64,000 nucleotides of DNA from Paenibacillus sp. Soil766 (GTDB taxonomy: Bacteria; Bacillota; Bacilli; Paenibacillales; NBRC-103111), in NCBI RefSeq assembly GCF_001428105.1, contig NZ_LMSJ01000058.1:184513-248512 (forward strand), read 5' to 3'. Both the position numbers and the translations under genes were made by a program. The notes under the pieces are model-generated. The model had not been told where the DNA came from. It ran no database searches and saw nothing but the letters and a program-made list of their open reading frames with translations. This document shows positions 35,149 to 44,414 of the stretch, in pieces (positions within the stretch are counted from its first letter, which is position 1; each line of letters begins with the position of its first letter).

Positions 35149-36429
35149 TTACAAGGCGGTCGACTCCACTCTCTGCGTACCACACACATGCAACCAACTC
35201 AGACGAGGCCACATGCTTGGGTAGGCATAGATGAACATCGGTTTCATTGCTTGAGTCTCCCTTTTGCTGCCAATGAGAAATAGATCAAGAACACAAAGAT
35301 CACCACAGCAATAAACCCAAACCCACCGAAAAATGTCCATTTTTGCAGAAAAATAACCGAATCCCATCCCGATCATACTAAGCGCGGCATTCTCCCCCAG
35401 CGACTGAAAAGAACCCAGCGTCGCTCGCATGGACGAGTCAATCCCATGATGCAAATACCCAGCGGTCAGCGGTTCCATTACCCCTGCGAACAAGCATATA
35501 AAACCTATCACGGCCAATCCACTATAGTCTCTGACTAGAGCAATATACAGAAAACTAACCGCTAACACTAGAATTGCACTGGTAAGCAAGCACCTGTAGC
35601 TAAACCACCTTTTGACCCAGTAAGCCAGAAGATTACCAGGCAGACGGAGCAAGAAAATTGCTGCAGAGAACATCCCGAAATAGAAGACCGGAATGCCTAA
35701 CCTGTCCAAGTAGGTCTGCCAGAACTCGTCAATAAAGCTAATCGCAGCACCCGTCACCATGCCAGATAATAACACAAGTCTCACACTTGGATGATCGCGA
35801 AAAAAGCGCAGCGAAGCCGTCACAAAGGTACGAATAGGAATCGGCTGCTCATCATCTTCGTTTCCTTTTGCCACACGAGGTTCAACTAATGTGAGCGTCA
35901 GACACAGGGCAATCACCGCGCTCCCAAGCGAAATCCAGTAATTCAGTTCAAAGTCAAAGCGGCTTCCCAGAACACTTCCACATAGCGCAGCAATCATGAT
36001 AGAGACAATGTCTAGCGCATTGAGCCGTCCCAGAATCTTCTCAAAAGATTCCTCTTTCCCCTCTGATAAGAGAGAGTCATACAGCAGGGCTTGCTCCGCC
36101 CCACTACTCGCTGAGTGTCCCACTGCTGCTAGAAATACTACAAGTGCAAAATGCCAGAATTCCGTCGCAAACACTAATATTAGAAACTCGCAGCACCCCA
36201 TGAGCGCCGCAACTATGAGCATGTGCTTTCTGCCCCATTTGTCAGCGATAATGCCTGTGGGTACTTCTAAAATAACAATCGTAATCGCGAAAATAATCTC
36301 TGTGTACACAACCATCTGAATGGTCATGCCCCGTTCTTCCCAATACAGCCTCTCAATGACATAAGCAGGAATGAGATGGGAAACAAATTGTATCACATAT
36401 AACTTCCGTATATTTAACATCAAACCCAT
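35149..36429 (-). CDS. MFS transporter with a frameshifted 3' end
   Basis: About 360 of 426 residues form a normal MFS protein with motif A variants (GIIADKWGRKHMLI) and eleven or more membrane segments. After GYFSAKMDIF the frame turns polar and aromatic (RWVWVYCCGDLC...) and runs to 35149. If one T is removed from the T5 run near 35333-35340, the frame gives a good last helix (GGFGFIAVVIFVFLIYFSLA) and a short tail ending in a stop at 35244-35246. The annotated C-terminus is therefore very likely an artefact of a +1 frameshift, either a real mutation or a sequencing error. The ribosome site AAAGGGG precedes the ATG at 36429. Substrate unknown. Confidence 0.8.
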   Translation of the reverse strand: MGLMLNIRKLYVIQFVSHLIPAYVIERLYWEERGMTIQMVVYTEIIFAITIVILEVPTGIIADKWGRKHMLIVAALMGCCEFLILVFATEFWHFALVVFLAAVGHSASSGAEQALLYDSLLSEGKEESFEKILGRLNALDIVSIMIAALCGSVLGSRFDFELNYWISLGSAVIALCLTLTLVEPRVAKGNEDDEQPIPIRTFVTASLRFFRDHPSVRLVLLSGMVTGAAISFIDEFWQTYLDRLGIPVFYFGMFSAAIFLLRLPGNLLAYWVKRWFSYRCLLTSAILVLAVSFLYIALVRDYSGLAVIGFICLFAGVMEPLTAGYLHHGIDSSMRATLGSFQSLGENAALSMIGMGFGYFSAKMDIFRWVWVYCCGDLCVLDLFLIGSKRETQAMKPMFIYAYPSMWPRLSWLHVCGTQRVESTAL

Positions 36430-36733
36430 GTTCAGAACCCCTTTCTTTTCGTAGATTGACGTGTATCAACCTAAGAAAGGAGGTGCTCGTGAACGGCTAA
36501 TTACTAAGGCTTAACAGGGAGGTCTTGTGTGTGGCATATCATCCACTCCTTTGTAGGAATAATTCTTCTTTCTCCATATTACCATACAGAATTCCGCCTA
36601 CAACCTCTCTTTAAGTGAGAAAAACTTCTATCGATGTCCTTCGAGGATGCGCGACCGCGTTTTACATGTAGTTTTTATCGCCAATAAGAATTTGTTCTTC
36701 CGTGAATAGGAAACTTATAAATTCTTATGTGGT
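36430..36733. other. Intergenic region with a perfect Shine-Dalgarno block and two tiny candidate ORFs
   Basis: On the plus strand AGAAAGGAGGTG (36474-36485) is fully complementary to the 3' end of 16S rRNA and is followed by GTG AAC GGC TAA (36489-36500). A second ribosome-like site, GGGAGG, precedes a 28-codon frame starting GTG at 36531 and ending at 36617 (begins MAYHHPLLC). No promoter or larger gene is evident. On the minus strand the region is upstream of the MFS gene at 36429. Confidence 0.35.
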
Positions 36734-36804
36734 AAAAAAATACACCCCTTAATGTCATCAGTTTACCCAAAAGGGGTTTTCCAATGACGATGATAAGGGG
36801 TGTA
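36734..36804 (-). terminator. Intrinsic terminator of the DHA2 transporter gene
   Basis: The long hairpin has the outer stem TACACCCCTTA / TAAGGGGTGTA and an inner ACCCC/GGGGT-type hairpin, and is followed on the minus strand by T7. It lies 28 bp after the stop codon. Confidence 0.9.
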
Positions 36805-36832
36805 CTTCAGCCTATTTGGATGAGGCTTCTTA

Positions 36833-38383
36833 CTATTGACCTTTCAAGTCTGCTGCGGCTTGCTCAGCTTGCTTGTGTTCCAGTGATTCGGTCAAACGCT
36901 CTTTACTCATGAGGACCGCTGCTACGACAGCCAAAGCCGTAGGAATCAGCGCCCACATGAATGTATAGGCAATCGAGGATGATAAACCAGCTGTAATTTT
37001 ATCTAGGATAGGTGTAGGGATTTGGGCACGCATTTCTGGTGCCAAGAGCACCCTAGGGTCACTAAACGCTGGATTGTCAGCCATGTTCCCTTGCCCGCTT
37101 CCAGCGAAAACCTCCTCGAGCTTCGCCGTGAAATCATTCCGTTGAATGATTCCGAATAACGTAATCCCTAAAGTCATACCTAAGGAACGTATGAAGGACA
37201 CGGTTGCATTCACCGAACCACGCTGGGACGGATCGAAGTGATGGATCGCCGCATTGGAAAGAACGGAGAAACTCGCACCGATCCCAACACCAACGACGAT
37301 CATGCACATTGTCACATACAAGCGGCTTGTATCGGGGTCAAGCTGTGTCAGCATGAACATACCTGCGGCTAGAATCACAACAAAGATCATCATAATGTTA
37401 CGGTATGGCATCTTATTCATTAAGAAACCGCCGCCTACCGCTGAGAATACAGAACCTACCATCATCGGCAATAAGACGAGTCCAGAGTTCGTTGCTGTTC
37501 CGCCAAGTACCCCTTGAATATAAATCGGGATATACACAGATGCCGTGATAAAGCCCATTCCGCTTAATAAACCAAGGGCATTACTCGTTGTAAACAAACG
37601 ATTCTTAAACATCGGGAACGAAATAATCGGTTCGATTACTTTTCTTTCAATAATGATAAAGCAAATCGTTAGCACGGTGAAAGCTGCAAATAGTCCAATA
37701 ATTAAGCTGGAATCCCATGCATATTTATTTCCACCAAGCTCGAGGGCAAACATCATGCTGACAACGGCACCAACAAGCGTAACGGCACCCCACCAGTCGA
37801 TCTTCTGCTTCGTATGAATCGGTGATTCTTTGTAGTAGATCGCAATAAAAATCAAGGCCAAAATACCAAGAGGAATATTGACATAGAAGACCCAATGCCA
37901 GTTAATGTAATCCGTAATATATGCGCCAAGCAACGGTCCGAAAATACTGGACAAACCGAATACCGCACCGAATAAACCGCCTAACTTCCCGCGTTGTTCA
38001 ACTGGTACCGTATCAAACATGATCGTGAACGCAATTGGAATCAACGCACCGCCACCGATTCCTTGTAGCGCGCGGTAGATACTAAGCTGTACAATGCTTT
38101 CTGCCGTACCACACAAGATGGAGGCAATTAAGAATACAATTAATCCAAAAATGAAAAATCGTTTACGCCCGAACATATCGGACAACTTTCCAAAAATCGG
38201 CATACCTGCCATTTCAGCAACCATATAGGCGGATGTAACCCATACAAACTTATCCAGCCCGCCAAGATCTCCAACAATGGTTCCCATCGCTGTCGCAACA
38301 ATTGTATTATCCATGGACGCCATTAACATGGCTAAGAGTAGACCTGCTAAGACGAAGCCTACTTTATTATTTGAACTCGTCAT
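36833..38383 (-). CDS. DHA2-family (14-TM) multidrug MFS transporter
   Basis: The 516-residue drug/H+ antiporter of the EmrB/QacA/LmrB group has fourteen hydrophobic segments. DHA2 signatures are LMASMDNTIVATAM in helix 1, motif A (GKLSDMFGRKRFFI), RALQGIGGGALIP in helix 4, and motif C-like FGLSSIFGPLLGAYI in helix 5. It lies 57 bp after the bactofilin gene at 38441 with no terminator seen between them, so it may be a late member of that operon. The drug range cannot be predicted. Confidence 0.93.
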   Translation of the reverse strand: MTSSNNKVGFVLAGLLLAMLMASMDNTIVATAMGTIVGDLGGLDKFVWVTSAYMVAEMAGMPIFGKLSDMFGRKRFFIFGLIVFLIASILCGTAESIVQLSIYRALQGIGGGALIPIAFTIMFDTVPVEQRGKLGGLFGAVFGLSSIFGPLLGAYITDYINWHWVFYVNIPLGILALIFIAIYYKESPIHTKQKIDWWGAVTLVGAVVSMMFALELGGNKYAWDSSLIIGLFAAFTVLTICFIIIERKVIEPIISFPMFKNRLFTTSNALGLLSGMGFITASVYIPIYIQGVLGGTATNSGLVLLPMMVGSVFSAVGGGFLMNKMPYRNIMMIFVVILAAGMFMLTQLDPDTSRLYVTMCMIVVGVGIGASFSVLSNAAIHHFDPSQRGSVNATVSFIRSLGMTLGITLFGIIQRNDFTAKLEEVFAGSGQGNMADNPAFSDPRVLLAPEMRAQIPTPILDKITAGLSSSIAYTFMWALIPTALAVVAAVLMSKERLTESLEHKQAEQAAADLKGQ

Positions 38384-38440
38384 TCTTACACATTCCTTTA
38401 CGATTTGATTTCGCCTTTACACTTTAAACTTACTGGCTTA

Positions 38441-39181
38441 TTACAACTTGCGTGATTGTTTCACAATGGCACCCTTCTTCTTCTCTAGGTGTACCTTGTA
38501 TTCTACCAGATCAACTTCACAACCAGGACCGATGACAACTTCGTTGCCGCGAACAACCTTCGCTCTCGTGTGCTCCACATAGATATCATCCCCTTCAATA
38601 ACCGATACCGTTACCTTGGCATGCGGCGAGGGTCTGAAGAACAAGCTAAAAGGATGAAGCAAACTCGCTTTGCGAATTCTAATTTTCTCTCCGCCAATCT
38701 CCTTCGCCGTTGAATCTTGGAAAAGCCTGATGTCCATTTCTCCTGCATTGAGCAGTCCGCCAACATCAAACATCCCCTTCAGATTAAACACATCGACTTC
38801 GCAGTCCCCTCCTGCAGCTATATGGCCTTTAAGCGCGATCTTGGTACCTTGCATGTGGCCTTTCACTTCAATCGTCCCTGATCCAGTAAGTGAGCCGATT
38901 TCTGCATCACCACTGATACTCACCGTCCCCGAATTTTTCATTGTATCGCTTCGAATATTTCCCGTCAATGCAAAAGTGCCTACAACGCCCGCTTCGCTTG
39001 CCTGCAAATCACCTTCCATCTCTAATGTTCCGACACATTTCAGTAGCTGGCATTTCGTATCGCCTTCAATGATGCCTTCTCCAACAATTTTCACTCGATC
39101 GTAGAGACCTCCTACCGCGGTGGAGCTACCCGTAATCTTCAAATTGCCGAATTGCGAACGTTTGTTTGCATATATTTCCAT
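38441..39181 (-). CDS. yhbF: Bactofilin-type polymer-forming protein, YhbF-like
   Basis: The 246-residue protein is built mainly of short beta-strand repeats (VKIVGEGIIEGD, GTLEMEGDLQA, GTVSISGDAEIG, GTIEVKGHMQGT), giving a right-handed beta-helix as in bactofilins, and a basic C-terminus. It has no signal peptide and would form cytoplasmic filaments or patches. It is the third gene of a yhbD-yhbE-yhbF-like operon, 24 bp after its paralogue at 39206, with the ribosome site GAGGAGG. In B. subtilis the two bactofilins of this operon are linked to motility (established knowledge). Confidence 0.88.
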   Translation of the reverse strand: MEIYANKRSQFGNLKITGSSTAVGGLYDRVKIVGEGIIEGDTKCQLLKCVGTLEMEGDLQASEAGVVGTFALTGNIRSDTMKNSGTVSISGDAEIGSLTGSGTIEVKGHMQGTKIALKGHIAAGGDCEVDVFNLKGMFDVGGLLNAGEMDIRLFQDSTAKEIGGEKIRIRKASLLHPFSLFFRPSPHAKVTVSVIEGDDIYVEHTRAKVVRGNEVVIGPGCEVDLVEYKVHLEKKKGAIVKQSRKL

Positions 39182-39205
39182 TGTACCTTAAACCTCCTCT
39201 CTTCG

Positions 39206-39886
39206 CTACACTTTTTCACTGCGTTTCACCTTGGATCGCTTATCTTGCTCAAGCTTTGCCGTATATTCGATGAGTCCAATCTCACAGCCAGGTCCGATTG
39301 TAATATCTGCTCCTCTGACTACATCTGCAGTTGTATGCTCCAAGTAAATATGGTCGCCTTCGATTGTTTGAACCGTCAAATGATTACCGATGGCCAGAGG
39401 CAGGATCTTCAACCAACGTGCCAAACTAATACCCCGTTGCTTACGTATTTGGATCCGCTCTCCGCCGATCTCTGCGATTTTGCAATAGCCATGCAGAGTA
39501 ACAAGGATCGTATCTGCATTCAGCGTACCAACTTGCAGATTCCCATTGGCGTTAAACTTCTCCACTTCACAGTTGCCGACTATCGTTGAAGCACCATGTA
39601 TTTCAAGGCTCTCGCCCGCGTAATTGCCCTCAATCTTGACTTTGCCATGAATTCGGGTTCGATTGGCTTTAAGATCCCCCTGAATCGTTAATGTACCATT
39701 CATTTCAGCCGTTTCAGATGTAATATTGCCATTCACTTCTGCTCGCCCATTTAGCGTAAAAACGGAGCATATTACGTCCCCTTCCAGACGACCAATGCCG
39801 TCGATTTTAACCGTACGAAAGCCCCCTCCATTCGAAGAACCTATGCCCGAAATTATCAGATTACGCTTCGATTCTGCTATTTGCAT
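39206..39886 (-). CDS. yhbE: Bactofilin-type polymer-forming protein, YhbE-like
   Basis: The 226-residue paralogue of the protein at 38441 has the same beta-helix repeats (VKIDGIGRLEGDV, GRAEVNGNITSE, GTLTIQGDLKAN, GKVKIEGNYAGE) and the shared later motif IGGERIQIRKQ. The two differ mainly in the first strand and the C-terminus. It starts 13 bp after the yhbD-like gene. Two bactofilins in tandem suggest a heteropolymer. Confidence 0.88.
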   Translation of the reverse strand: MQIAESKRNLIISGIGSSNGGGFRTVKIDGIGRLEGDVICSVFTLNGRAEVNGNITSETAEMNGTLTIQGDLKANRTRIHGKVKIEGNYAGESLEIHGASTIVGNCEVEKFNANGNLQVGTLNADTILVTLHGYCKIAEIGGERIQIRKQRGISLARWLKILPLAIGNHLTVQTIEGDHIYLEHTTADVVRGADITIGPGCEIGLIEYTAKLEQDKRSKVKRSEKV

Positions 39887-39899
39887 CGTTGCCGCCTCC

Positions 39900-40529
39900 T
39901 CACGTTGTCGTTATTTTCAGCTTCAGTTCTTCAATCTTCTTCGCCACCTGCACGCGGAGTACGACCTTCACACCTTGCTCGAAAAACAATTCACTGCCTG
40001 TCGTAACGAGTAGAAATAACGTCAAGCCCATCTTACGTATAAAAATCAGATCACAAGGCTTGCCTTCGAACTTGGCATATTGCTCTTTCATCGTCAAAAG
40101 CAAGTATTTCCCTTCATCGATGCTCATTTCACCGGATCGCAAGCAATCCTCTAGTAGGAACAGAAACAACGTTTCTTCAAAGCTGTATACCGCGGTCCCT
40201 CCCAAAAATGGAGATGCGTAGTCTATTGTTTGCTGAGAAACAATGTTTCGTTTAATTAGCTCTAATTTATCTATTTTCATATCACTTGGCACGATAGAGA
40301 ACACATCCGCTAATTCATCCAGTGATAAATCATCCTTCATATTTATAATTTTATCTATACGCGCCAGCATCTGCCCTTTTGGAAAGAATGTTTCCTGCCC
40401 CGTAAACGCAGATTTACGTATAAACCATTCCTCGGGTACTAAATTTTTGCGTTTCCAACGGTATAATTGCCCATAAGATATGCCCGTTAGCTCGAGAAGC
40501 TCTTTCTTCGATATCAATTCTGCATCCAA
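39900..40529 (-). CDS. yhbD: YhbD-family protein (DUF4004), MerR-like helix-turn-helix N-terminus
   Basis: About 209 residues. The N-terminus (ELISKKELLELTGISYGQLY, then RWKRKNLVPEEWF) resembles a MerR-type winged helix, followed by FTGQETFFPKGQMLARIDKI, which is very like YhbD of B. subtilis. The start is placed at a TTG (40529) because AAAGGAGGG lies 8 nt before it and the protein then begins as the family does. The ATG 21 nt upstream (40550) would put that ribosome site inside the gene. It is first in the bactofilin operon and may regulate it or act in assembly. Confidence 0.85.
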   Translation of the reverse strand: MDAELISKKELLELTGISYGQLYRWKRKNLVPEEWFIRKSAFTGQETFFPKGQMLARIDKIINMKDDLSLDELADVFSIVPSDMKIDKLELIKRNIVSQQTIDYASPFLGGTAVYSFEETLFLFLLEDCLRSGEMSIDEGKYLLLTMKEQYAKFEGKPCDLIFIRKMGLTLFLLVTTGSELFFEQGVKVVLRVQVAKKIEELKLKITTT

Positions 40530-40651
40530 CGTACATCCCTCCTTTGCCATTTCAGTCTAACATAACATTGTTACGCAGTATATCAGCCTTGAGACTGAAC
40601 TAGACACCAACCTTTCTCCACTGACCACACACTTCTACCTCTCTTCTACTC

Positions 40652-40683
40652 AAAAAAAACCACCCAGCAATCGCTGAGTGGTT
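40652..40683 (-). terminator. Intrinsic terminator of nrdIEF
   Basis: The stem AACCACTCAGC / GCTGGGTGGTT (one G-U pair) with a 4-nt loop is followed on the minus strand by T8. It lies 26 bp after nrdF. Confidence 0.92.
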
Positions 40684-40708
40684 CATTCTTCCTCTATATA
40701 CGTACTAC

Positions 40709-41695
40709 CTAAAATACAAAATCATCGTCCATCAGAGCCTCAACGTGAATCGTGCGCACATAACCGTTGCCTTTTTTGGAGAAAAAGTCATGCTGCTTCG
40801 TCTTCGTGCTCAGTCCGTTCAATACAATCGGGTTGATTTCCTCTTCCGGGAACATCGGTTCAACGCCTAAGTTCATAAACGCCTTATTCGCGTTGTAGCG
40901 AAGGAATGCTTTCACTTCGTCAGCGAGACCCAGCGGTCCGTACAGACTATCCGTGTAGCCTTCTTCATTCGCGTGAAGCTCTTTCAACAGCGCACACAAT
41001 GTCGCGTATGCCTCATCTTGCTCGGCAGGGCTTAGCTCCGCGTAAACCTCTTGTGCCAACACGCCTATGTACAACCCGTGGATGCTCTCATCGCGTAAGA
41101 TCAAGTCAATGATTTCGCCACTGCTCGTCATTTTACCTTGGCCAGCCAAGTACAAAGGATAATAGAATCCGCTATAGAACAAATAGCTTTCCAGCAAAAC
41201 AGAAGAAGCCATTGCTAAATACAGCTCTTTGGTCGTATTAATATTTTCATAGTAATGTGAAATCTTGTTCGCCTTAAACTGCAAGTGTGGATTGCGCTCC
41301 ACCCATTGGAACAGCTCGTTAATCTCTTCTGTCGTAGACAGGGTAGTGAAAATCGAACTGTAAGACTTTGCATGGATCTGCTCCATCATCCCCATGAAGC
41401 TAAGTACAGCCTTACGCTGCAACCCATCAACATGCTCAAGGATCTTAGGCATTCCAACGCCGCCTTGCATCGTATCTAGCAAAGTCAAGCCGCCAAGCAC
41501 CTTCATATAGAGATCACGTTCCACGTTACTCAGGGTAATCCAGGACATTTTATCATCAGACAGCGGAATCTCTTCATCTGTCCAAAATTGCATAATATTT
41601 TGATTCCAGAACGTTATTGTAAAATCATCATCCGGCCGGTTCCAGTTCACCGCTTTTTTGACGATCGGCTTATTGATAGTTGGTGCACTTGTCAT
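40709..41695 (-). CDS. nrdF: Class Ib ribonucleotide reductase, beta subunit NrdF
   Basis: The 328-residue ferritin-like subunit makes and holds the Mn2 or Fe2 tyrosyl radical used by NrdE. Metal and radical motifs are visible: DTMQGG, MEQIHAKSYSSIF, the helix KANKISHYYENI, and RDESIHGLYIG. It starts 21 bp after nrdE with AGGGG as ribosome site. It ends with the Asp/Phe-rich tail ALMDDDFVF, which docks onto NrdE. Confidence 0.96.
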   Translation of the reverse strand: MTSAPTINKPIVKKAVNWNRPDDDFTITFWNQNIMQFWTDEEIPLSDDKMSWITLSNVERDLYMKVLGGLTLLDTMQGGVGMPKILEHVDGLQRKAVLSFMGMMEQIHAKSYSSIFTTLSTTEEINELFQWVERNPHLQFKANKISHYYENINTTKELYLAMASSVLLESYLFYSGFYYPLYLAGQGKMTSSGEIIDLILRDESIHGLYIGVLAQEVYAELSPAEQDEAYATLCALLKELHANEEGYTDSLYGPLGLADEVKAFLRYNANKAFMNLGVEPMFPEEEINPIVLNGLSTKTKQHDFFSKKGNGYVRTIHVEALMDDDFVF

Positions 41696-41716
41696 GAATG
41701 GGTATCCCCTTCCGAA

Positions 41717-43801
41717 TTATACCGAGCAGCTTACACATTCCTCAACGGACAGCTGATTGGTTCGTGTGTAGTAGAGCGATTTAAGTCCTTTATGTGCCGC
41801 ATACAGGTATAATCTAGCAAGTTGTCTTGTGGAAACATCACTGTTTACGTGTAAAATGGTCGAGATCCCTTGATCCACATGCGTCTGAATCTCCGAAATA
41901 AGATCAAGAATTTTGAACTGATCCATTTGATAAGCGGATTTATAATAGAAGAAATTGTCACGAGCCATGAATGGCATCGGATAATACGTTGTCGAGTTCG
42001 CGTACGTACGTGTCTCAATCGGTTCAACAATTGGCATAACGCTGGATGTTGAATTTTGGATATACGAGATGCTTTGCGTCGGCGCTACAGCCAAACGGTA
42101 AGCATGGTACAGACCGTGCTTCTGAACGTCAGCCTGCAAAGCTTTCCAATCACTAGGCGACGGGATCGGCATGCCTTCAAATAATGCTTTCACTTTATCT
42201 GAGAGCGGACGGTAATCGATTTCTGTGTAACGGGTAAAATAGTTCCCATTCGCATACTCCGATAGCTCGAAGCCTTCGAACGTTTGCCCGGATTCTTTGG
42301 CAATCTCCATACTTTTTTCGATGGAATAGAAATTCATCGCTGCAAAGAAGGTGCGAACGAAATCCTTCGCTTCAGCACTCTCATAAGCAATTTTGTTCTT
42401 GGACAAATAGCCGTGCAAGTTCATCACGCCAAGACCGACAGAATGCAGCTCACGGTTCGCTTTGGCAACACCTGGCGCATTGTGGATCGTCGTCATATCA
42501 CTCACAGAAGTAAGGGCGATCATGCCCTCGTGTACGGTTTCGCGCAGCTTTTTACGATCCATCACATTGGCAATATTCATGGAAGCTAGATTACAACTGA
42601 TATCGCGAAGAATGGTGTCTTCTTGACCGTAATCATTGATTTCGGATGTTTCCTGCAGTTGGAAAATCTCTGTACAAAGATTGGACATCTTGATCGTCCC
42701 AATCCCTTTCAAAGCATGATCTTTATTCGCATTCGTACGATTCATCATATATGGATAACCGGATTCCAGTTGAGTTGTCGCAATTTTGGTCAGCATATCA
42801 CGTGCATTCATGATTGCTTTCTTCTTTACCTTCGGGTTCGCTAAGAGTTCATCATACATTTCATCCATATCTAGATCATCCATATGCTTGCCATAGGCTT
42901 GCAGGACGGTGTAAGGAGCGAAAATGTGTAGAGGCTTGTTCTCCTCCGCCAACTTATAAAATTTATTCGGTACAATAAGTCCGATTGAGAGTGTTTTCAA
43001 ACGGGATTTCTCATCCGCATTAATTTTCTTACTATCTAGGAACTCCATGACGTCCCAGCCAAAAATGTTATAATACGCCGCGCCTGAGCCTTTGCGTTGA
43101 CCCATTTGGTCCGCATAAGAGAACGCATCTTCCATTAGCTTAAGAACAGGAATAATACCTTTCGCCGCGCCTTCAACGCCTTTAATCGTTTCACCGCGCC
43201 CGCGAAGCTTCGATAGGTTCACGGCTACACCGCCGCCAATTTTGGACAGCTGCATGCACGTTGCTAACACATAGTTGATGGAATTCAAGGAATCATCCAT
43301 TTCTAACAAGAAACACGATACTAATTCACCGCGACGACTCTTGCCTGCGTTCAAGAACGTAGGTGTCGCTGGCTGCAAGCGCTGCTCCATCATGGATAAG
43401 GCGAGTACGCGTGCTGTCTCTGCGTTTCCACGACCCAAGTATAGGGCTACGATCGCTACGCGATCAGGGAAATGCTCGAGATACAGCGTCTTATCATCAC
43501 TGCGCAAAGCGTAATCTGTATAAAATTTCGAAGCTGCCATGTACGATGCGAACTCGAATTGATTGTCGTGCGCCACTTGATACACGCTGTTCACTTCATC
43601 TTCGGTGTAGTTGTCATAAACATTCTCGTAGAAGTTGTTATCGATCATATAACGAACCTTCGATGAGGTATCGGGGAATGTGAGGCTACGGCTGTGGACT
43701 TCCTGTATGAATACCTTAACAGCTTCTTTATCCTTCTCTAATTGAAAAAAACCATCCGTACCGCGTTGCATTAATTCATTATTAAGTTCAATGTGCCGCA
43801 A
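41717..43801 (-). CDS. nrdE: Class Ib ribonucleotide reductase, alpha subunit NrdE
   Basis: The 694-residue catalytic subunit reduces ribonucleoside diphosphates. It has SCFLLEMDDS with an active-site Cys, MSNLCTEIFQL with the thiyl-radical Cys, and the C-terminal redox pair CVSC. There is no N-terminal ATP-cone, as expected for class Ib. The start is taken as TTG at 43801: AGGGGG lies 9 nt before it and the protein then begins RHIELNNELM as the family does. An upstream TTG (43822) would place this site inside the gene. It overlaps nrdI by 14 nt. Confidence 0.96.
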   Translation of the reverse strand: MRHIELNNELMQRGTDGFFQLEKDKEAVKVFIQEVHSRSLTFPDTSSKVRYMIDNNFYENVYDNYTEDEVNSVYQVAHDNQFEFASYMAASKFYTDYALRSDDKTLYLEHFPDRVAIVALYLGRGNAETARVLALSMMEQRLQPATPTFLNAGKSRRGELVSCFLLEMDDSLNSINYVLATCMQLSKIGGGVAVNLSKLRGRGETIKGVEGAAKGIIPVLKLMEDAFSYADQMGQRKGSGAAYYNIFGWDVMEFLDSKKINADEKSRLKTLSIGLIVPNKFYKLAEENKPLHIFAPYTVLQAYGKHMDDLDMDEMYDELLANPKVKKKAIMNARDMLTKIATTQLESGYPYMMNRTNANKDHALKGIGTIKMSNLCTEIFQLQETSEINDYGQEDTILRDISCNLASMNIANVMDRKKLRETVHEGMIALTSVSDMTTIHNAPGVAKANRELHSVGLGVMNLHGYLSKNKIAYESAEAKDFVRTFFAAMNFYSIEKSMEIAKESGQTFEGFELSEYANGNYFTRYTEIDYRPLSDKVKALFEGMPIPSPSDWKALQADVQKHGLYHAYRLAVAPTQSISYIQNSTSSVMPIVEPIETRTYANSTTYYPMPFMARDNFFYYKSAYQMDQFKILDLISEIQTHVDQGISTILHVNSDVSTRQLARLYLYAAHKGLKSLYYTRTNQLSVEECVSCSV

Positions 43802-44147
43802 TTGCTTGTACCCCCTGAACAAATCGTTCTACATCATTTTTGGTGCCAGATAATTCGAATTTGGTTAATACGGGAACATCGTAAAGTGCTGAGATCGTAT
43901 CTGCGCTTTTGGCGAAGCCGTCTCCCCAGTTGCGATTACCGCTTGCTGCAACGCCTTGAAGACGAGAGGAATTACTTTCTAGGAAAGAAGCTACCTTGGG
44001 AGGAATTTGTCCAAAGCCAGTTGTATACGTCACGACTACGAATGGCTCGTCCATTGTCATCGCTTCCTCTATTTGAACCGCGGGCATCTGGAGCTTCGCA
44101 ATAAATCGGCGAACATTTCCAGTCTTCGAATCGTAAGCAATCAACAT
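43788..44147 (-). CDS. nrdI: NrdI flavodoxin-like protein
   Basis: The 119-residue flavodoxin-like protein delivers an oxidant for assembly of the Mn2-tyrosyl cofactor in NrdF. Motifs: AYDSKTGNVRRF (phosphate loop for FMN), TYTTGFGQIP and ASGNRNWGDGFA. It is first in nrdIEF, starting after TAGGAGA and a leader of about 260 nt. Confidence 0.95.
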   Translation of the reverse strand: MLIAYDSKTGNVRRFIAKLQMPAVQIEEAMTMDEPFVVVTYTTGFGQIPPKVASFLESNSSRLQGVAASGNRNWGDGFAKSADTISALYDVPVLTKFELSGTKNDVERFVQGVQAIAAH

Positions 44148-44307
44148 AGCTTCCGTCTCCTATCATTCTCAATTCTCTCTATCTTGTGCCATCACTTGCA
44201 AGTAACCTATATGTAGTGAAGATTCCAATTCTATCGTCTGTCATTCGCGAGTTACACAACCCATTAATCGACAGAATCTGCATTGCTTTACGACTCCGTA
44301 AACGGTC

Positions 44308-44333
44308 AAAAAAGCTTGAAACCTGCGGTTTCA
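44308..44333 (-). terminator. Possible attenuator inside the nrdIEF leader
   Basis: On the minus strand TGAAACC, a 3-nt loop and GGTTTCA are followed by AGCTTTTTTG. This small intrinsic-terminator-like hairpin lies about 75-100 nt into the predicted leader, between the promoter at 44438 and nrdI. No riboswitch was recognised. Confidence 0.4.
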
Positions 44334-44414
44334 CTTGATTTCCAGCCCGATTTGAGCTTTCCGCTAGCAATCTCGCAATGCGCTTTTTATCACGACATCT
44401 AGTTGATAGATTCA

